Shown piece after piece: positions 16,104 to 24,800 of a stretch of 40,267 nt of DNA (position 1 is its first letter; every line of letters begins with the position of its first letter). Position numbers and translations under genes: made by a program. This DNA is from an uncultured Clostridia bacterium (GTDB lineage: Bacteria; Bacillota; Clostridia; Christensenellales; UBA1242), in assembly GCA_947631875.1 (NCBI GenBank), contig CANRMV010000001.1, positions 1 through 40,267 on the forward strand, in the 5' to 3' direction. The notes below the pieces were generated by a model. It did not search any database. It was not told the DNA's origin and saw only the letters and a list, made by a program, of their open reading frames with translations.

Positions 16104-16934
16104 ATGAGTTATGCGGATAAAGTGTTTGTTCAAAATGTGAAGGAAATTTTAAAAGACGGCGTGTGGGACACAGGCAAAGATGTTCGCCCAAAATGGCAAG
16201 ACGGAACGCCTGCGCACACAATAAAGAAGTTTTGTTTGGTGAACAGATATGATTTGTCAAAAGAATTTCCAATCATCACATTAAGAAAAACCGCATACAA
16301 AAGTGCGATTGATGAAATCCTTTGGATTTGGCAAAAAAAGAGCAACAAAATTGCCGATTTACATAGTCACATTTGGGACAGTTGGGCAGACGAAAATGGA
16401 ACAATAGGAAAAGCCTATGGCTATCAGTTGGGTGTCAAGCACAAATATAAAGAAGGGATGTTTGACCAAGTTGACAGAGTTTTGTATGACTTAAAGCACA
16501 ATCCAACATCAAGAAGAATTATGACAAACATATATAATCATGCCGACCTTTCCGAAATGGGGTTGTATCCATGTGCATATTCAATGACGTTTAACATAAC
16601 AGGCAACAAATTGAACGCCATCTTAAATCAACGCAGCCAGGACATGCTAACAGCAAATAATTGGAATGTTTGCCAATACGCAGTTTTGGTGCACATGTTT
16701 GCACAGGTGAGTGGCTTGGAGGTTGGAGAACTTGTGCATGTGATTGCAGATGCACACATTTATGACAGGCACATTCCAATCGTGGAAGAGATAATCAAAA
16801 TGAAACAGTATGATGCGCCACAGTTTGTAATCGACCCAAATGTAAAAGATTTTTATGATTTTAAAGTGGACAGTTTTAAGTTTATCAATTATGTTTGCAA
16901 CGAGAAAAAATACAAAATTGAGGTTGCAATTTAA
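16104..16934 (+). CDS. thyA: Thymidylate synthase
   Basis: ThyA methylates dUMP to dTMP with 5,10-methylene-THF, leaving dihydrofolate. The nucleophile Cys157 is in YPCAYSM. Arg and Ser of the dUMP-phosphate site are in NQRSQDML, and the following NWNVCQY supplies the conserved Asn. HVIADAHIYDRHI is the C-terminal folate/phosphate motif, and the chain ends in a short hydrophobic tail (EVAI). At 276 aa it is a standard size. Compared with the E. coli-type enzyme, the residue after the nucleophile is Ala instead of His and the LGLPFN loop is replaced by TANNWN. This resembles the Bacillus/phage ThyA branch, an assignment from memory. Start ATG 16104 has GAGGAGG. The neighbouring dihydrofolate reductase gene recycles its product. 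Confidence 0.95.
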   Translation: MSYADKVFVQNVKEILKDGVWDTGKDVRPKWQDGTPAHTIKKFCLVNRYDLSKEFPIITLRKTAYKSAIDEILWIWQKKSNKIADLHSHIWDSWADENGTIGKAYGYQLGVKHKYKEGMFDQVDRVLYDLKHNPTSRRIMTNIYNHADLSEMGLYPCAYSMTFNITGNKLNAILNQRSQDMLTANNWNVCQYAVLVHMFAQVSGLEVGELVHVIADAHIYDRHIPIVEEIIKMKQYDAPQFVIDPNVKDFYDFKVDSFKFINYVCNEKKYKIEVAI

Positions 16935-16943
16935 GGAGAGAAC

Positions 16944-17447
16944 ATGAATTTGATTGTTGCTGTAACAAAAGATTATGCGATAGGGAAAAACAACAATTTG
17001 CTTTTTCACCTTCCTTCCGATCTTGCATATTTCAAAAAAACAACAACTGGAAAAGTTGTCATTTTTGGAGAGAGAACATTTCTGTCACTTCCCAAAAGGC
17101 CTCTGCCAAATCGCATCAACATTGTGCTAAGTGACAATCCAAATTTTGTGGCTGAGGGAGCAACGGTTGTGCACAACTTGCCGGATTTATTTCAAAAAAT
17201 TAAAAAGTTTGATGACAACGAAATTTTTGTGTGTGGCGGGGCAAGCATATACAATTTGATGATGCCTTATTGCAAAACTGCTTATATAACCATGATTGAC
17301 AAAATTGTCCCAGCGGACACCTATATAAAAGATATAACAAAAGAAGGCTATGTTTTGCAAAGTGAAACTGAAAAACAAACCGAAAATGGAATTGATTTCA
17401 CTTTTCAAATTTATAAAAACAAAAATATCAAAAAATATAAAAATTAA
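16944..17447 (+). CDS. Dihydrofolate reductase
   Basis: This reductase (folA/dfrA type) regenerates tetrahydrofolate from the dihydrofolate made by ThyA, using NADPH. Visible motifs are AIGKNNNLLFHLPSDL with the substrate-binding acid (Asp in PSDL), GKVVIFGERTF for NADPH binding, and CGGASIYN for the glycine pair near the active site. Length (167 aa) is typical. The ATG is 9 nt after thyA with AAGGAGAG between, so the two are co-translated from one operon. The C terminus is unusually Lys/Asn-rich (NKNIKKYKN) and its DNA forms the first copy of an A-rich repeat that continues into the intergenic region. Confidence 0.95.
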   Translation: MNLIVAVTKDYAIGKNNNLLFHLPSDLAYFKKTTTGKVVIFGERTFLSLPKRPLPNRINIVLSDNPNFVAEGATVVHNLPDLFQKIKKFDDNEIFVCGGASIYNLMMPYCKTAYITMIDKIVPADTYIKDITKEGYVLQSETEKQTENGIDFTFQIYKNKNIKKYKN

Positions 17448-17498
17448 ATAAAAATTATTAAAAATATCAAAAAAATAGGTTAAAAATATCAAAAAAAT
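17422..17498 (+). repeat. Three copies of an A-rich 15-17-nt repeat
   Basis: AAAAATATCAAAAAA occurs at 17422, 17460 and 17482; the last two copies extend to AAAAATATCAAAAAAAT. The first lies inside the end of the reductase gene and the third runs into the terminator stem. They may reflect local duplication; no function is evident. Confidence 0.6.
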
Positions 17499-17517
17499 GC
17501 GAAAAATCGCATTTTTT
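17492..17517 (+). terminator. Bidirectional terminator between the reductase gene and glyS
   Basis: A 10-bp stem (AAAAAATGCG, 17492-17501; CGCATTTTTT, 17508-17517) with a 6-nt loop can end both the plus-strand folate operon and the minus-strand glyS. A second AT-only inverted repeat follows near 17532-17552 in the almost GC-free stretch before glyS. Confidence 0.85.
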
Positions 17518-17596
17518 ATTATTTTTTTGAATTAAAAATTAGTTTTTAATTATTTTTTTTGAATTTTTGACCAATTTTTAATTATATTTATTTTTA

Positions 17597-18964
17597 TTAA
17601 AAGAATATTTTTTCTGATATATAAGAAACCAATTTTGATGTTTCCAAACGAATTTGTTGCATGGTGTCTCTATCACGAATCGTCACTGAATTGTCATTTA
17701 AAGTGTCAAAATCAATGGTCACACAGAAAGGTGTTCCAATTTCGTCTTGTCTGCGATAACGTTTTCCTATTGAGCCTGCCTCGTCATAGTCGCACATGAA
17801 ATATTTTGAAAGGGTGGCATAAATTTCTTTGGCTTTTTCAGAAAGATTTTTTTGAAGAGGAAGGATTGCCACTTTGTATGGTGCAAGGGCTGGGTGAAAG
17901 CGCATGACAACTCTTGTGTCGCCGCCTTCCAAAGTTTCTTCGTCATAGGCTTCACACAGAACTGCCAGCGTTAATCTGTCTGCGCCTATTGAGTATTCAA
18001 CAACGGTTGGGATATATTTTTCGTTTGTGACAGGGTCAAGATATTGCATAGGCTTGCCACTAAATTCTTGATGGCGAGACAAATCCCAAGTGCTGCGGTG
18101 ATGTATTCCGTTCAACTCTTCCCAACCAATAGGGAATTTGTATTGAATGTCACATGCGGCTTTTGCATAGAATGCAAGTTTTTCGTGATCGTGGAAGCGC
18201 AAATTTTCTGCTTTAAGTCCAACATCTTCAACAAATTGAAGGGCGCGTTTTTTTATTGTGTCATAAGTTTGAAGAGATGTTTCATCCTTACAAAAAGTTT
18301 GATATTCCATTTGTTCAAATTCAACAGTTCTAAACAAAAAGTTTCCAGGAGTAACTTCATTTCTAAATGCTTTTCCAATTTGGGCAATGGCAAATGGCAC
18401 TTTGGCACGAGTTGTTCTTTGAACATTTAAAAAGTTTACATATTCGCCTTGTGCTGTTTCTGGGCGAAGATAAACAGTGTCCTTTTCACCTTCAATAGTT
18501 CCGCGCGATGTTTCAAACATAAGTTTGAATTGACGAATTGAGGACCAATTAAAATTTCCGCAATGAGGACACTTAACTTTGTGCTCGTTGATGTAACTTT
18601 CAAGTTGTTCGTTTGTCATGCCTTCGGCAGAAACAGTTCCTTTGGAGTGTTCTTCAACAAGATTGTCTGCACGAAAACGCTGCTTGCAGGATTTGCAATC
18701 CATTTTAGGGTCTGAAAAACCTTGCACATGTCCACTTGCCTCCCAAACTTTTGGGTTCATCAAAATTGCGGCATCAATTCCATAAGAATTTGGGCTTTCT
18801 TGCACAAATCTTTTCCACCAAGCGCGCTTAATATTGTTTTTAAGTTCAACTCCAACAGGGCCAAAATCCCAAGTGTTTGCAAATCCGTTGTAAATTTCAC
18901 TTCCAGGATAAACAAAGCCTCTATTTTTGCAAAGATTTACAATCTTTTCCATTGTTTTTTCCAT
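17597..18964 (-). CDS. glyS: Glycyl-tRNA synthetase, single-chain type
   Basis: This class II synthetase charges tRNA-Gly. It is the homodimeric, eukaryote-like type (about 455 aa), not the alpha2-beta2 GlyQS type. The start region VNLCKNRGFVYPGSEIYNG, the motif-2 segment IGKAFRNEVTPGN, the RPETAQG glycine-site motif, and motif 3 (SIGADRLTLAVL) are all present. A C-terminal anticodon-binding domain begins near residue 360 (APYKVAILPL). A zinc-ribbon-like insert carries CKSC and CPHC. The start at 18964 has AAAGGAG; an internal Met four codons later is possible. Expression is controlled by the T-box leader upstream. Confidence 0.96.
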   Translation of the reverse strand: MEKTMEKIVNLCKNRGFVYPGSEIYNGFANTWDFGPVGVELKNNIKRAWWKRFVQESPNSYGIDAAILMNPKVWEASGHVQGFSDPKMDCKSCKQRFRADNLVEEHSKGTVSAEGMTNEQLESYINEHKVKCPHCGNFNWSSIRQFKLMFETSRGTIEGEKDTVYLRPETAQGEYVNFLNVQRTTRAKVPFAIAQIGKAFRNEVTPGNFLFRTVEFEQMEYQTFCKDETSLQTYDTIKKRALQFVEDVGLKAENLRFHDHEKLAFYAKAACDIQYKFPIGWEELNGIHHRSTWDLSRHQEFSGKPMQYLDPVTNEKYIPTVVEYSIGADRLTLAVLCEAYDEETLEGGDTRVVMRFHPALAPYKVAILPLQKNLSEKAKEIYATLSKYFMCDYDEAGSIGKRYRRQDEIGTPFCVTIDFDTLNDNSVTIRDRDTMQQIRLETSKLVSYISEKIFF

Positions 18965-18995
18965 ATTTTTATTCTCCTTTTAGTTGCAGTAGAGG

Positions 18996-19137
18996 AAAAA
19001 CAAAAAGCCTCTATGCAAAATTTTGCATAGGGGCGATTAAATTTCGCTGTTCCACCCTAATTCGTGAGAAACTCACCTCATTATTGTCTTTACGCCGACA
19101 AGCGTTTGCTCGGGAGTTGCCAATTCCGTCATTGCAA
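18996..19137 (-). promoter_or_regulatory. T-box riboswitch leader of glyS
   Basis: Read on the minus strand, the leader holds the T-box core AGGGTGGAACAGCGA (19043-19057). It forms an antiterminator: AGGG and GCGA pair with downstream CCCT and TCGC, leaving a 7-nt bulge UGGAACA. The UGGA of the bulge is complementary to UCCA, the expected 3' end of uncharged tRNA-Gly with discriminator U. The competing terminator is a 14-bp stem (19007-19020 with 19021-19034) followed by a T-rich tract. A GTGAG/CTCAC hairpin preceding the core acts as the upstream stem, and a GGC in the 5' part is a candidate glycine specifier. The leader is short. The core departs from consensus AGGGTGGNACCGCG at one base. 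Confidence 0.88.
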
Positions 19138-19142
19138 TATTT

Positions 19143-19171
19143 ATAATATTAAAATTTTCAAAAAAAGTCAA
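19143..19171 (-). promoter_or_regulatory. Promoter of the T-box-glyS transcript
   Basis: On the minus strand a -35 TTGACT (19166-19171) and a -10 TATTAT (19143-19148) are separated by 17 bp, placing the start of transcription near 19136, just ahead of the T-box structure. Confidence 0.7.
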
Positions 19172-19256
19172 TATTTTAAGCAAATTTTATTGAAAATTTA
19201 CAACTTTTTGATGTTTTTTTAATTTTTTTCACAAAAAAGTTTAAAAACAACTGTTA

Positions 19257-20831
19257 TTATTTTGTTTCCATGTATTCTTCATAGGACATTTGCTTGTCAA
19301 TTATTGTGTTCTCATCAACAATGTCAATTATTCGGTTTGCAACAGTTTCAATTATTTCTTGGTCGCCGGTTGCAAACAGCATTGCGCCTTTAAAATTTGT
19401 CATGCCTTTGTTCAAAGAGGTGATGCTTTCAAGGTCCAAATGGTTGGTTGGCTCATCCAAAATCAAAAAGTTTCCGCTTTCAAGCATAATTTTGGCAAGC
19501 ATACAACGCACTTTTTCGCCACCAGAAAGCACGTTTACTTCTTTTAAACTTTCCTCACCAGAAAACAACATTCTTCCAAGCCAGCCGCGAACATAACTTT
19601 CTGTTTTGTCCTTTGAATATTGCCTAAGCCAATCAACAATAGACAAATGGCAGCCTTCAAAAAACTCGCGATTGTCCTGAGGCAGATAGGAATATTTGAT
19701 TGTTTTTCCAAAGCGAAACTCTCCGCTGTCCGCTTGCTCTATTCCAGCCAAGATGTTGAAAAGTGTTGTTAAAACAAGGCTGTTGTTGGATAAAAACACA
19801 ATTTTTTGCCCATGTTCAACAGTGAAAGACAGGTTTTTGAACATTCCTTTTTTCGTTAGTTTTTCAACCTTTAAAATTTCTTTTCCAATTTCTTGTTCAT
19901 ATTTGAAATCAACATATGGATATTTTCTTGAAGAAGGCTTAAAGTCCTCAATGGTGAGTTTTTCAAGTTCTTTCTTTCTGCTTGTGGCCTGTTTACTTTT
20001 GGAAGCGTTTGCTGAGAAACGAGCAATAAAATCTTTGAGTTCTTTTGCACGCTGCTCTGCCTTTTTGTTTTGTTCTTTGGCTTGTCGGGCAAGAAGTTGG
20101 CTTGTTTCATACCAAAAATCATAGTTTCCAAGATACATATTTATTTGTCCAAAATCCACATCACAAATGTGCGTGCATACTTTGTTTAAAAAGTGACGGT
20201 TATGCGACACAATAATGACAATGTTTTGAAAATCCAGCAAAAAGTTTTCCAGCCACCTGATTGTTTTGAAATCCAAATTGTTTGTTGGCTCATCCAAAAT
20301 CAAAATGTCAGGATTTCCAAAAAGTGCTTGTGCAAGAAGGACTTTCACTTTTATTTTGGCGTCCACATTTGCCATTTGCTCGTAAAACAAACTTTCTTCC
20401 ACGCCCAAACTTTGCAGCAGAGATTTTGCTTCGCCATCGGCTTCCCAGCCGCCAAGTTCTGCAAATTCAGTTTCAAGTTCACCGGCGCGAATGCCGTCTG
20501 CCTCGCTAAAATCAGGTTTAGCATAAAGTTCGTCCTTTTCTTTTTGGATTTCCATAAGCCTTTTATGCCCAAGCAAAACAGTGTCCAGCACAGTTTCGTT
20601 GTCATATTTATTTTGGTTTTGTTCCAGCACCGACATCCTTTCGCCAGGCGTGATTAAAATTTCGCCGGTGTTTGGCTCAATTTCGCCCGTTAAAATTTTA
20701 AGGAAAGTGGATTTTCCTGCCCCGTTTGCTCCAATTATTCCATAACAATTTCCTTTTGTGAATTTCAAATTCACTTCTTTATACAAAGACCTTCCACCAA
20801 ATGCAAGTGAAACGTTGACTGCCTGTATCAT
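19257..20831 (-). CDS. ABC-F family ATPase with asymmetric, partly degenerate ATP sites
   Basis: Two fused nucleotide-binding domains without membrane segments, separated by a charged linker (about 235-300), identify an ABC-F protein; relatives act on the ribosome as translation factors or antibiotic-protection proteins. NBD1 has an intact Walker A (GANGAGKST, 34-42), Walker B (ILILDEPTNNLD) and H-loop (VSHNRHF), but its signature motif is NVDAKI (155-160) instead of L-S/T-GGE. NBD2 has an intact signature (LSGGEK) and Walker B (LILDEPTNHLD), but its Walker A reads LSNNSLVLTTL with Leu354 in place of the Lys, and the H-loop reads ATGDQ. The start overlaps the stop of the upstream gene (TAATG), with AAGGAG, so the two are translationally coupled. 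The specific role is unknown. Confidence 0.9.
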   Translation of the reverse strand: MIQAVNVSLAFGGRSLYKEVNLKFTKGNCYGIIGANGAGKSTFLKILTGEIEPNTGEILITPGERMSVLEQNQNKYDNETVLDTVLLGHKRLMEIQKEKDELYAKPDFSEADGIRAGELETEFAELGGWEADGEAKSLLQSLGVEESLFYEQMANVDAKIKVKVLLAQALFGNPDILILDEPTNNLDFKTIRWLENFLLDFQNIVIIVSHNRHFLNKVCTHICDVDFGQINMYLGNYDFWYETSQLLARQAKEQNKKAEQRAKELKDFIARFSANASKSKQATSRKKELEKLTIEDFKPSSRKYPYVDFKYEQEIGKEILKVEKLTKKGMFKNLSFTVEHGQKIVFLSNNSLVLTTLFNILAGIEQADSGEFRFGKTIKYSYLPQDNREFFEGCHLSIVDWLRQYSKDKTESYVRGWLGRMLFSGEESLKEVNVLSGGEKVRCMLAKIMLESGNFLILDEPTNHLDLESITSLNKGMTNFKGAMLFATGDQEIIETVANRIIDIVDENTIIDKQMSYEEYMETK

Positions 20832-21571
20832 TATTTCTCCTTTTTGTTGCTGGCTTTGGAGTTGGTGTTTTGTTCTCCAATTTCTGCAATTTTTTCATTT
20901 TTATCAATTTTTTGCACATTTTTTTGCGTTTTTTGAGTGTTTTTTTGCACATTTTCTGTTTTTTGAGAATTTTTTAACGCCTCATTGGTTGCAATTTCTT
21001 GTGCAACTTTTTCTTGTTTCTTGGTTTCTTTTTTGTTTATAAGTTTCAGTTGTTGCTCATATGCCAAATTGTATTTTTCTTCTAAACCGTCAAACAATTT
21101 GTCAAAATCCACCTTATCTTCAAACAGCACGTCCATACATCTGCCAAGCACGGGATTGACATTAAAGCATTCGCGATAATATTCAACCTCATCCGCCTCG
21201 TTTGTTTTAAAATCTTTAAGCATTATGTCAAACAAATCCTTCCTTATGTTGAAATACACCAAAACGCGCATGCCAAACTCTTTTGAGCAATATTTTTCAA
21301 AAGGATGATGTTTTATCACATACTGACAGTGTTTTAATCCGTTTTTGAACATTTTTTTTATGTTTTTCTTTTCTTGACCAGCAAAAAAAGGCATAACCGT
21401 TTCATCTTTCATTTGTTCAAGAAGCAAAAGTTCTGTCATGTTTTGTTCGGTTATAACAAAACCTTCTGGCAGAGGACTGTACCTTGTCAGTTTAAAAAGT
21501 TTTCCAAGACGCCTGTTTATGATGTTCAAAAAATTATAGACATCATAATAATTTCCCACTATTTTTTTCAT
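20831..21571 (-). CDS. Hypothetical protein with Lys/Asn/Gln-rich tail, 246 aa
   Basis: I do not recognise this protein. Residues 1-170 are predicted mainly helical, with several aromatic residues and no signal peptide. The last ~75 residues are low-complexity, rich in Lys, Asn, Gln, Thr and Glu (NVQKNTQKTQKNVQK), and probably disordered or nucleic-acid-binding; a very similar segment opens the DUF975-like protein at 37379. ATG 21571 is chosen because it lies 6 nt after a perfect TTGACA-17-TATAAT promoter; an upstream in-frame start would lie inside the promoter. There is no Shine-Dalgarno, so the mRNA is predicted to be leaderless. The ABC-F gene overlaps its stop and is in the same operon, suggesting a ribosome-related role (inference). 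Confidence 0.75.
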   Translation of the reverse strand: MKKIVGNYYDVYNFLNIINRRLGKLFKLTRYSPLPEGFVITEQNMTELLLLEQMKDETVMPFFAGQEKKNIKKMFKNGLKHCQYVIKHHPFEKYCSKEFGMRVLVYFNIRKDLFDIMLKDFKTNEADEVEYYRECFNVNPVLGRCMDVLFEDKVDFDKLFDGLEEKYNLAYEQQLKLINKKETKKQEKVAQEIATNEALKNSQKTENVQKNTQKTQKNVQKIDKNEKIAEIGEQNTNSKASNKKEK

Positions 21572-21577
21572 AATTTT

Positions 21578-21606
21578 ATTATAACCAAATTCCAACAATT
21601 TGTCAA
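21578..21606 (-). promoter_or_regulatory. Consensus sigma-A promoter, leaderless, for the ABC-F operon
   Basis: On the minus strand TTGACA (21601-21606), a 17-bp spacer and TATAAT (21578-21583) match the housekeeping consensus perfectly. The ATG at 21571 follows after 6 nt. Confidence 0.88.
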
Positions 21607-21663
21607 CACAAAATAAATTGTAAAAAATTAAATTTGCAAATTTTGTTTTTATTCGTATTTTGC

Positions 21664-21693
21664 TTGCTTAAAAATATTTAAAAGTTGTATTAT
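21664..21693 (+). promoter_or_regulatory. Probable promoter of the giant surface protein gene
   Basis: A -35 TTGCTT (21664-21669) and a -10 TATTAT (21688-21693) are 18 bp apart. They predict a leader of about 110 nt, longer than for other genes here, that is very AT-rich and ends with GGGGTG before the ATG. No riboswitch fold was recognised in it. Confidence 0.55.
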
Positions 21694-21809
21694 ATATATG
21701 AGGAAAAAAATAATAAAAAAATATTTTTTAATTCCTTAATTTTGAATTTTTAGTCTAATTTTCGCAGACAATATTTTTGATTTCTCAGGACTAAAAAAAT
21801 GGGGTGTTT

Positions 21810-24800
21810 ATGAAAAGAAAACGTGGCGTCCTAAGTTTGTGGGCAACACTAGCCTTAGTGTTTGTCGCATTTGTTGCAGTGGCGGGTGCAACAGTTTTAG
21901 CTTTGTTCCTTATGGGCAGGTTCTCAAACAATGGTGTTGCGCCAGGCGACGATTTAACTTTTGTTATGACGGGTGGTCTTGGTCACACAGCAGATGTTGA
22001 CGAAGATGGCGGCCCTGTTTTTTACATATCTGAGGACAGTTTCTTTCAAGTGCAAACGGGAGTTGCGGATGTAACGGAAAAAGATTTGAGGCTTTACTTT
22101 GACAACAGCCTGCAAGAAGATGTTGTCTCTCAGCCTGGATACATAACCGACGGCATAATTATTGTGAAAGAGCGTGCCAAAATTGGAGAAAGAATTGAAG
22201 TTAAACTTGCACAAGATGTGGATCATGAAGGATTCCCAAAAGGCGGCATTTCCACACTTTATGTTGGCTCACCAACCAATCCAGACAGTGTGACTGACCG
22301 ACACTGCAAAATTGTTGTGGATGTTCCTGTTGATAAAAGCGGATTTTCAGTGAGCATAAACGGACAAACAGGAAATGAGCAAAATGTGGTTGTCAGCGTT
22401 CCATCCTTTGAAATAGTGCCAACATTCACCCCACAAAAAAGTGGATACTATTTTGCAGATAGCAACAAACCAAGATTGGTGTTTTTTGATATTTTGTCTC
22501 AAAAGATAACACAGGAAGAAGGTTTTGCTTACAATGAATTCAAACCAACAGCCGTTACAAGTGGAACTGCGGAAGTTGTTCGATATTACACATTTAAAAA
22601 CTCCGAATATCAAAGGCAGTTTTTAACTGAAAGAGAACTGACGGAAAATGATGATCGAGAAAAATTAAACGAGGCGTTTCAAGATTACAGATTGGAGCAT
22701 GGCGACCAAGTTGTATTTAATGATGTAAACATATCAATTCAAGGCGTTTCGGTGACGGGCGTTAAAGTTGAGCCTTCCACAACTCTTTCGTTGAGGCTTG
22801 ACAAAAACTTCCGCCTCACCACAAAAAGACCATCTGTCGGACAGGTGGATTTTGGAACATTGAATGTTTCCATTCAACAAGGCAATGAAGCGGCAACACA
22901 ATATGTGAATGCTTTGTATGCAAATCTTGGAATAAAAATTCCAACAGTGGAGCAAGATGGCGTTTTACAAATTCTTCCAGGCTTCCAAATTAGCGGCGGA
23001 AACGTGATTGAAGTTGACAAAACCACTTGGGCCGTTTCCAAGCCAAAAGCAATGACGTTTGAAGATATAAACAACATCTTAAAAGGCGATGGCGGCAAAA
23101 ACAAAATGTTCTATTGCTTGCCATACACAAGAAACATTGTTTCGTGTGATGATTATTATTGGAATATATCTTCTGAAACCACACTCACACAACAAACTCT
23201 CAGCGTAAACTTTTTTGAAGAAAAATCAGGCGGATGGCAAGCGTTCTTCAAATTTAATGATGAAACAGAAACAAAGAAAGATGCAGAACAAACATTTACA
23301 ATAAGTGCATCTTTGCCAGCACAAAAAGAGCCAGAATGGAAAGATAGCAACGCAATTTCGCTGACAATAACGGCAAGTGCAAGTTCTGATGCAGGAAACT
23401 CTGCGCGGGTGAATTTGCCATCGCTTATGTCGGAGATTGATAAGGACAATGTTTACAGAACGATAAGATATTTCCTTGTTAAGCCAACAGGAGAACCAGA
23501 AAAAGTTAATGATTTTGACCCAACCATTTATTTTGACCAAATAGATTCAGGCAAAACTTACACGAAATATTACACAGATGGCGAGGAAGAAGGTGCTGAC
23601 ATTTCAATATCTGGGGTTTCAGCAACAAGTGGCGGCTACACGCTTTACGAATTCACGGGAAACTATTTAATTGCAAAGAAAGAGTTGCCACTTGGCTTGG
23701 AATTTAATATAGTTGCACTTCTTGTTAGAACTGACGCGGCTGGAAATGTGGTTAAAGACGGTGACGGGCGCTATCAAGTTATCAACAACAGTGCAAGCAA
23801 AATTATCACTGTTGAAAGCACACTTTCAATAGAAAACATGGCACCAACTTTTGAAGTGACTGACGGAACATATGGAAAACGAATCAATGGTGAAGGCGAG
23901 GAAGACCCAAACGGAGATTATTACATTCCATCAATGATTAGAGACCCAGAAGTTCCATCTCAACAAAAAGATATTTTGAAATTTAAGTTGACTTTGTCAG
24001 ATGTCACAGAAATTCCACCAGTAAACGATGACAAAATTATTAATGCGTTCACCAATGGCAAAGCCGGAGTGGAAGAGAATGGAGTTGCTTGGCTCACTGT
24101 TGTGGCTATGGATCAAAGCCGAACTCATGACCTAGATTGCATTGAACTTATTTCATTGTCCAGAGTTGAACCATCTCCTGACGCTCATGAAATTGAATAC
24201 ACGGGAACATTTAGCATAAACGAAACGAAATTTTCCGCATTAACTGACGGCATAGACAGCGGAACTTACATCGTTTTGGAACTTAGATACTATGACGGAA
24301 GAGAAGTTTTAACAAAAGCCATCACAGACGAAAACGGAGTTGATCATTTTTATGTTTATTATCAACAACCTCAAAGCATTGAATTTAACAATCCAGGAAC
24401 GGCATATGAATCAGACTCACCTTATGTTTCAGTTACTGTTGATGCAGGAAAACTGACAATCACTTGGGGAAAACAAGAAGGCGGCACTCCACAACCGGTT
24501 AACACGGTGACAGACCTTCAAAAGCTTATATCTTTCACCTTGCTGGACAAATTTGGGCGAACGATAGAGCCTCAACTTGGCTACAAACTCAGGCTGGATG
24601 AAATTCCAGAAGATGGAGAAAGTTCAAATTTGTTGTCCTTTAATGAAGATAGGACAAACATTGGTCAAACATTCAGAGCCACATCTCTCAGCGGAGAAAC
24701 AACAACTTTGGTTGCGCGCGTTGTTGATGCCAGCGGAAATTATCAAACAAAAAATGGCACAGAAAGTGGCGACCAAATAAGATGCAGCACAACAATCAAA

